From a virus, in the IMG/VR virus record IMGVR_UViG_3300045431_000833, positions 1 to 41,656 of that record: a stretch of DNA of 41,656 bases. One strand, written 5' to 3'. The notes under the pieces were generated by a model, which was not told the DNA's origin, searched no databases, and saw nothing but the letters and a program-made list of their open reading frames with translations. Both the position numbers and the translations under genes were made by a program. Every line of letters begins with the position of its first letter. Position 1 is the first letter of the stretch. Of this stretch, positions 37,536 through 41,656 are shown one piece after another.

Positions 37536-38485
37536 CCCTCGCGAACCCCATCAAGTTGCCCGACGGCGAGAAGATCGCGGCGCCCGGCGTCTACGACCTG
37601 ACCATGGCGCAGTATCACGGCGACTGCTGCGCCGAGCCGTCGATCTCGTCGTCGGGCCTGCGGACCATCTGGAGCCAATCGCCGGCGCACTACTGGTACG
37701 CCAGCCCCTACAACCCCAACCCGCCGGAGCCGGAAGAGCGGCCGCACTTCTCCATCGGTCGCGCCGCGCATCACCTCCTGTACCTGGGCCGCAAGGGCTT
37801 CGATGCGGAATTCGTCGTCCGGCCGTCCGAGTGGAAGGACTGGCGGACCAAGGCCGCTCAGGAATGGCGCGCCGAGCAGATCAAGGCCGGCAAGACTATC
37901 ATCACCGACGGCGAGCTGGAGAAGATCACCGGCATGGCCCGGTCTCTCGGCGCCCATCCGTTGGTGAAGGCCGGGATCCTCGACGGCGCCGTTGAGCGCT
38001 CGCTGATCTGGCGCGATCCGTCCGGCGCCTGGCTGAAGAGCCGGCCCGACAACATCCCGACGGGCTCCGGCCTCTTCGCCGACCTGAAGACGACGGAGAG
38101 CGTCTCCGACGAGAGCCTCGCCCGGTCGCTGGCCAGCTTCGGCTACCACATGCAGGCCGCGCTGGTCGGCATGGCCTCCGAAGCCGTTCTCGGCCGCCAG
38201 ATGGAGGAGTTCGCCCTCGTCTGGGTGGAGAAGGCGCCGCCGCACTGCGTCCGCGTCACGGTCCTGACCGGCGCTGATCTGGAGCGGGGCCGCATGCAGG
38301 TCCGCCGCGCCATCGACCTGTTCGCCTCCTGCGTCGCGTCCGGCGAATGGCCGGGCCCAGGCGGCGACAGGACCGATGCCGAATACCTCGAGCTGCCCCC
38401 GTGGGCGGCCAAGCAGATCGACCAGCGGCTCGAGATCGCCGCCGCCGAAGCCAACGACAACCACCAGCACCCCGAGGCCGCCTGA
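37532..38485 (+). CDS. RecE-like exonuclease (DUF3799, PD-(D/E)XK family)
   Basis: 317 residues from a GTG that overlaps the previous stop (GTGA). The nuclease core: GRAAHHLLYLG (77-87, His80), RPDN at 171-174 and DLK at 184-186, giving the D...DxK signature; then YHMQAALVGM, a Gln-containing motif typical of the family. These proteins resect double-strand ends for single-strand annealing and are paired with Bet/RecT. The Bet-like gene follows immediately. The last residues (EANDNHQHPEAA) are again an A-N-D-x tail. Confidence 0.85.
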   Translation: MTLANPIKLPDGEKIAAPGVYDLTMAQYHGDCCAEPSISSSGLRTIWSQSPAHYWYASPYNPNPPEPEERPHFSIGRAAHHLLYLGRKGFDAEFVVRPSEWKDWRTKAAQEWRAEQIKAGKTIITDGELEKITGMARSLGAHPLVKAGILDGAVERSLIWRDPSGAWLKSRPDNIPTGSGLFADLKTTESVSDESLARSLASFGYHMQAALVGMASEAVLGRQMEEFALVWVEKAPPHCVRVTVLTGADLERGRMQVRRAIDLFASCVASGEWPGPGGDRTDAEYLELPPWAAKQIDQRLEIAAAEANDNHQHPEAA

Positions 38486-38486
38486 T

Positions 38487-39338
38487 ATGAGCAACACCGC
38501 CGTCGTCCAATTTCAGGCTCCGCGCCTGCCGTATCACGCCGTGGTCGAGGAGCGCTTCGGCGTCGACAAGGCCGGCTGGAAGGTGCTGTGCGAAGCCGTA
38601 TTCCCCGCTGCGGCCTCTCCGGACAGCGTCGTCATGGCGCTCGCCTACTGCAAGGCGCGGAACCTCGACATCTTTAAGAAGCCCGTCCAGATCGTGCCCA
38701 TCTGGGACAAGAAGGCCGGGCGCATGGTCGATACCGTGTGGCCGGGCATCGCCGAGCTTCGCACGACCGCCATGCGGACGGGCTCCTTCGCCGGCTTCGA
38801 CGAGACGCTGTTCGGGCCGATGATCGACCTGGAGCTGTCCGGGGTGAAGGTCTCGGCGCCCGAGTGGGCGCAGTGCACCGTCTACCGGATGCTCGGCGGG
38901 CAGCGTGTCCCGTTCGTCGGACCGAAGGTCTACTGGATCGAGACCTACGCCACGGCGAAGAAGGACACGAAGGCCCCCAACACGATGTGGGCCAAGCGCC
39001 CGCGCGGCCAGCTGGAGAAGTGCGCCGAAGCCGCCGCCCTCCGCCGTGCCTTCCCGGAAGAGCTCGGCAACGACATCGCGGCAGAGGAGATCGCGCCCTA
39101 CGGGGCCCTCCGCGACGTCACCGCCCGGGAGACTCCGAACCTCGCCGCCCGCTTGGCGGATCACTCGGGCGATCACCCGACCGAGGGCTTCACCGCCGTT
39201 CACAGCGAATCCGAACCCGCCAGCCCCCTCGGCGACGACGACATCCCGACCTTCGACCAAGAGCAGGTCGAAGCCAGCGAAGGGCAGGGGGCTGAGGCTC
39301 CGACCGGGGATGACGACGGCTTCCCGGGGGATCGGTGA
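38487..39338 (+). CDS. bet: Bet/RecT-family single-strand annealing protein
   Basis: 283 residues. The core has LPYHAVVEERFGVDKAGWKV, then FPAAASPDSVVMALAYCKAR and NLDIFKKPVQIVPIWDKKAG, the classical entry of phage Bet proteins (recombination protein Bet/RecT), followed by VWPGIAELRTTAMRTGSFAG. The last 60 residues are an acidic disordered tail. Works with the RecE-like exonuclease in phage recombination. Confidence 0.88.
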   Translation: MSNTAVVQFQAPRLPYHAVVEERFGVDKAGWKVLCEAVFPAAASPDSVVMALAYCKARNLDIFKKPVQIVPIWDKKAGRMVDTVWPGIAELRTTAMRTGSFAGFDETLFGPMIDLELSGVKVSAPEWAQCTVYRMLGGQRVPFVGPKVYWIETYATAKKDTKAPNTMWAKRPRGQLEKCAEAAALRRAFPEELGNDIAAEEIAPYGALRDVTARETPNLAARLADHSGDHPTEGFTAVHSESEPASPLGDDDIPTFDQEQVEASEGQGAEAPTGDDDGFPGDR

Positions 39339-39703
39339 TGTGCAACGCGTGCGGCTTTCAATGCTGCGCATACGACGGCTTTTCGGGATGCGGCTGCGAT
39401 CACTGTGATGAGCCGGACTGCTGGTCCGAGGACGCGTTCGACGAAGAGCTCGGGGATGATGACGACCCGGCCGAGCGCCACGCGATCACCGCGAGGGCGA
39501 AGGTGAGCACGTCCGCGAGGTTGGCGAGGGCGGCTAGGATTTGTGTGGCCATGGAGGCGGCTCCGAGTGGTGAGTCGCCAGAGCTTCGGTCCTTTCCCGA
39601 AACGGCAACGCGGCTCTGGAGCTCAGTCAAACCTGACGTCTTCCCTTCGTCAGGACGGGTGCGGTGCCATCGGCTTTCGCGCGTGTTGGTGCATCGATCG
39701 TGA
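39338..39703 (+). CDS. Cys-rich zinc-binding-type protein; C-terminal end uncertain
   Basis: The frame begins MCNACGFQCCAYDGFSGCGC, continuing DHCDEPDCWSEDAF: a tight cluster of nine cysteines in 30 residues that suggests a zinc-binding domain. A longer Arg/Ser-rich tail (after residue about 48) looks like a shadow of the antisense frame, so the true protein may be about 50-60 residues if sequence or stop differ, or the frame is used as read (121 residues). Start at ATG 39338 shares its base with the Bet stop. Confidence 0.5.
   Translation: MCNACGFQCCAYDGFSGCGCDHCDEPDCWSEDAFDEELGDDDDPAERHAITARAKVSTSARLARAARICVAMEAAPSGESPELRSFPETATRLWSSVKPDVFPSSGRVRCHRLSRVLVHRS
39400..39552 (-). CDS. Possible small membrane protein antisense to the Cys-rich gene
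   Basis: 50 residues from ATG 39552 with GGAG eight bases upstream on the minus strand. One clear hydrophobic helix (LAALANLADVLTFALAVIAW), followed by a Ser-rich end. It lies fully within the plus-strand Cys-rich frame. Either could be real; the clean ribosome site and membrane helix favour this small gene for the downstream part. Low confidence. Confidence 0.35.
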   Translation of the reverse strand: MATQILAALANLADVLTFALAVIAWRSAGSSSSPSSSSNASSDQQSGSSQ

Positions 39704-40128
39704 TCGAGAAGCGCCGCCCCCTGACACGCGCCGAGTTCGGCCAGCTGATGGTCGACCAGGCCGGCCGCTGCGCCTGCCCCTGCCGGGAGAAGCTGCAGCC
39801 GCTGACCGAGGGCGTAATCGACGAGCACAGGATCCCGCTCGCCCTCGGCGGCTCCAACGATCTGTCGAACCGGGAGCTCTGGCGGAAGCCCTGCGCCGCG
39901 GCGAAGACGGCCGGCCGAGATGCTCCGGCCATCGCGAAGGCGAAGCGCCAGGGCGGCGAGACCGGCCAGCGCGCCCGGCGTGAGAAGCGAGGTGGCGGCT
40001 CGATCAAGTCCAAGGGCTTCGGCTCCGTCTCCCGAGGCTTCGACGGGAAGGTGAAGCTGACGAAGCGGGCCCAGCGGGAAGCCAAGGCCAACGACGATGC
40101 CCCCGAGGGGGAAGGGAGGGCGGCGTGA
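39664..40128 (+). CDS. HNH endonuclease-like protein
   Basis: 154 residues if started at GTG 39664 (alternative GTG 39700). Cys pair in CACPCREKLQPL, then IDEHRIPLALGG and SNDLSNRELWRKPC followed by AAAKTAGRD: the pattern of small phage HNH nucleases (C-x-C, D-E-H-x-x-P-L, N, C, K-T-x-x-D). The last third is a basic tail (KTAGRDAPAIAKAKRQGGET) with KANDDAPEG. It precedes a hypothetical gene via a GTGA overlap. Confidence 0.7.
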   Translation: MPSAFARVGASIVIEKRRPLTRAEFGQLMVDQAGRCACPCREKLQPLTEGVIDEHRIPLALGGSNDLSNRELWRKPCAAAKTAGRDAPAIAKAKRQGGETGQRARREKRGGGSIKSKGFGSVSRGFDGKVKLTKRAQREAKANDDAPEGEGRAA

Positions 40129-40424
40129 ACCCGACCGCTGCGAACGACAGAAGCGCTCGGCGCGAGGTCCGTAACCCCATGCTGTCGCTGCCAGCAATCC
40201 ATCGGCTTGACGAGCTATCGCCGGAAGCGCTGGACGTGCTCGACGCCATTGTCGGCGACGTGGTGACTGATGCTCGCGCTCGCGCCCAGGAGAGCTGGCG
40301 AAAGAACAAGGGGCCTATGGCCGCCTACTGGAAGGCTCTCGGCGCCTACGCCCACCACTTCCGACGCGTCATCCGGGCAACCCGGCGCGCGCACCAGGCG
40401 GACCTTCTGAGGCGAGCCGCATGA
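40125..40424 (+). CDS. Small helical protein, unknown
   Basis: 99 residues from a GTG (GTGA overlap). It begins with AANDRSARREVR, the A-N-D-x motif at an N-terminus, and continues with two long helices (LDVLDAIVGDVVTDARARAQ and FRRVIRATRRAHQADLLRR). Not recognised. Confidence 0.5.
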   Translation: MNPTAANDRSARREVRNPMLSLPAIHRLDELSPEALDVLDAIVGDVVTDARARAQESWRKNKGPMAAYWKALGAYAHHFRRVIRATRRAHQADLLRRAA

Positions 40425-40507
40425 CCCCTTCTACCTGGGCCGCCAATGCCGAGCGCCGGGCGATGCCTGACCAGCCCGATCTATTCCAAGAGCAAACCAA
40501 TGCCTGA
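40421..40507 (+). CDS. Possible 28-residue peptide
   Basis: ATG 40421 overlaps the previous stop (ATGA); the peptide ends PDQPDLFQEQTNA. The -PDLF- phrase occurs in tails of other proteins here (QPDLFAAND in the HNH gene, KPDLFAGA in the DUF1376 gene). Supported only by the coupling; low confidence. Confidence 0.3.
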   Translation: MTPSTWAANAERRAMPDQPDLFQEQTNA

Positions 40508-40568
40508 CGACCTGAAAGCGGTAGTGGCTCGCGGGCCCTCTGGCTGGGCAGGTGACGGGCTGAAACGC

Positions 40569-41105
40569 TTAGCGCACAGGGCTGAGCCAAAGGTCGCGCC
40601 GCAGGAGCGGAGACAGGCGCCCGTACAGGTGCACACGGACCTCAAGCGGCACGATGGGCGCCGGGGACCAGACCACGAATTCGGCGCCGCCCTGTCCGGC
40701 GCGGCTGGCTCCGTCAATTGTCAGCGCGAGGTTCATCTCGATCGCCCGCCGCCCGCCGTGAGGCTGGTAGGTGTTGAAGTCCAGCCCGTGGTCCACATTA
40801 CCGAAGCCGTCGTCCTCGATGGGGCGGCGGAAGTCGCCGAGGTAGGCGAGCTTGTGCTCGAACAGCGCGTCCTTCGGGAGCTTGATCTTCACATAGGCTT
40901 GGGCGTGAGGCTCGAGGTCGGCTACGGTGAGGGTGACGAGCCAAAATTCGTTGCCTTGGTCCTCGGCCACCAGTTGGATGCGGCGCCGTTCCCGTTCTGC
41001 CCGCGTCAGCCACTGCCACCCCAGCGAGCCCATCGAAAGGGCGAGAGCAGCGGCCGTTCCCACCCCCTGCAGCCAGTCTGTGATCGTCGGCCCCGCCATA
41101 GACAT
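40569..41105 (-). CDS. Membrane-anchored protein of unknown function
   Basis: 178 residues (ATG 41105; alternatives at 41117 and 41099, none with a clear ribosome site). One N-terminal hydrophobic segment (about 10-30, VGTAAALALSMGSLGWQWLT), then a beta-rich soluble domain (WLVTLTVADLEPHAQAYVKI, RRAIEMNLALTIDGASRAGQ). It points against the right operon and converges with the peptide gene at 40507. Probably an accessory gene; not recognised. Confidence 0.5.
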   Translation of the reverse strand: MSMAGPTITDWLQGVGTAAALALSMGSLGWQWLTRAERERRRIQLVAEDQGNEFWLVTLTVADLEPHAQAYVKIKLPKDALFEHKLAYLGDFRRPIEDDGFGNVDHGLDFNTYQPHGGRRAIEMNLALTIDGASRAGQGGAEFVVWSPAPIVPLEVRVHLYGRLSPLLRRDLWLSPVR

Positions 41106-41108
41106 ACG

Positions 41109-41135
41109 CTGGCACAACAGAACGCTGTTCGCCAG
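41109..41135. other. Interrupted inverted repeat between divergent genes
   Basis: CTGGC, six-base bulge, GAAC, GCT, GTTC, GCCAG: a nine-pair stem with one bulge. It lies just upstream of the minus-strand membrane gene, where an operator or attenuator could be. The remaining bases to 41239 contain a G+C-rich tract and nothing else recognised. Confidence 0.3.
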
Positions 41136-41239
41136 TGCGGCGCGGCGCGGCCGGCGCGGGCGCGGGTGTCCAAGATGGAACGTCGATATACGGTCTTTGA
41201 GAATGGCCGTGGCGGAGGACCCACTAGGGGGGCGCGGGA

Positions 41240-41656
41240 ATGATCTTGGAACTGTTCTGCGTCACCCTCGCCATGCACGACGGCGACTCCGGCCGCTGCC
41301 ACACCGCGGACGGCCGGAACATCCCGGTCCGTCTGCAGGGCATTGACACTGGTGAGACGGCGCCCTTCACCCGCTGCCGGCAGCGCCCGAACGTCTGGGC
41401 CTGCTCGCCTATCGCGCGGCAGACTGGCGGGGAGGCGAGAGCCCGCGCCCGACAGCTCGCCGCGAACGGCGCCCGCTGCACCGACACCGGCCAGCGGACC
41501 TGGGATCGGCGGGTTGTGGTCTGCACCGTCAACGGCCGGGACCTCGGCGGCGCCCTCGTGCGCGAAGGGCTGGCGGTCTCGGAGACGAACTTCGGCGACC
41601 CCTACCGGCGCGAGGAGCGGCAGGCCCGGGCGGAGCGGCGGGGGATCTGGAGATGA
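41240..41656 (+). CDS. Thermonuclease-like (SNase family) protein
   Basis: 138 residues. The SNase motifs are present: HDGDSG (13-18), VRLQGIDTGE (30-39) giving Arg31, Asp36 and Glu39, and RTWDRRVVVC (87-96) with Arg90 as the likely catalytic Arg, then LGGALVREGLAVSE and YRREERQARAERRGIW. The first residues (LELFCVTLAMHD) are moderately hydrophobic and could be an uncleaved secretion segment. The gene ends with the last base of the window. In phages such proteins may degrade DNA or RNA; the role is unclear. Confidence 0.8.
   Translation: MILELFCVTLAMHDGDSGRCHTADGRNIPVRLQGIDTGETAPFTRCRQRPNVWACSPIARQTGGEARARARQLAANGARCTDTGQRTWDRRVVVCTVNGRDLGGALVREGLAVSETNFGDPYRREERQARAERRGIWR

Overview
The window is almost entirely one temperate, tailed (siphovirus-type) bacteriophage or prophage of an alphaproteobacterium, most likely from Caulobacterales (Caulobacter/Brevundimonas-like). 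The reasons are the very high G+C content, a phage-borne homologue of GcrA (the alphaproteobacterial cell-cycle regulator), and short A-N-D-x tails on many proteins. A complete set of packaging, head, neck, tail, replication, recombination and lysogeny-control genes is present. I see no integrase and no endolysin. The window begins on a stop codon and ends on one, so it is probably a gene-delimited cut of a larger element. No tRNA, rRNA, CRISPR array or insertion sequence was seen, and no gene-free stretch exceeds 300 bases.

Layout. Positions 22203 down to 1 (minus strand) hold the late operon, in transcription order: small and large terminase, portal, protease-scaffold with a nested scaffold start, decoration protein, major capsid protein, connector and neck genes, a MuF-like head protein, tail terminator, tail tube, a tail chaperone pair joined by a -1 frameshift signal, tape measure, tail-tip genes, tail tip/J protein, tailspike and two membrane/lysis-type genes. 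Four accessory genes of lower G+C interrupt or flank this module: a NeuD-like acetyltransferase (853-1476, +), a membrane protein (7750-8280), a small plus-strand gene (15456-15671) and small plus-strand genes beyond the terminase (22320-22801). A minus-strand intrinsic terminator at 22804-22831 separates the early-left operon from the late module.

Positions 33610 down to 22893 (minus) hold the early-left operon: Cro-like protein, CII-like protein, RuvC-like resolvase, GcrA homologue, a LexA-type DNA-binding domain, a helicase-methyltransferase fusion, DnaB helicase, a DUF1376 replication protein (with a candidate origin inside its gene), an HNH nuclease and a possible late regulator. Positions 33704-35444 (+) hold the lysogeny operon: repressor, two lipoproteins and an unknown protein. 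Positions 35931-41656 (+) hold the early-right operon: small unknown proteins, a RecE-like exonuclease, a Bet/RecT annealing protein, an HNH protein and a thermonuclease-like protein, with a minus-strand membrane-anchored gene inside it.

How it works together. The two early operons start from promoters that share an identical 20-base block and operator half-sites, arranged like the left and right operators of lambda. The repressor appears to be made from a leaderless mRNA whose start codon lies inside an operator. The most notable accessory content is the envelope-directed cargo (acetyltransferase, lipoproteins, membrane protein), which is well placed to change the surface of the lysogen, together with the pairing of a GcrA homologue with a beta-class DNA methyltransferase fused to an SF2 helicase. 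All functions are inferred from reading the sequence; no database search was run.
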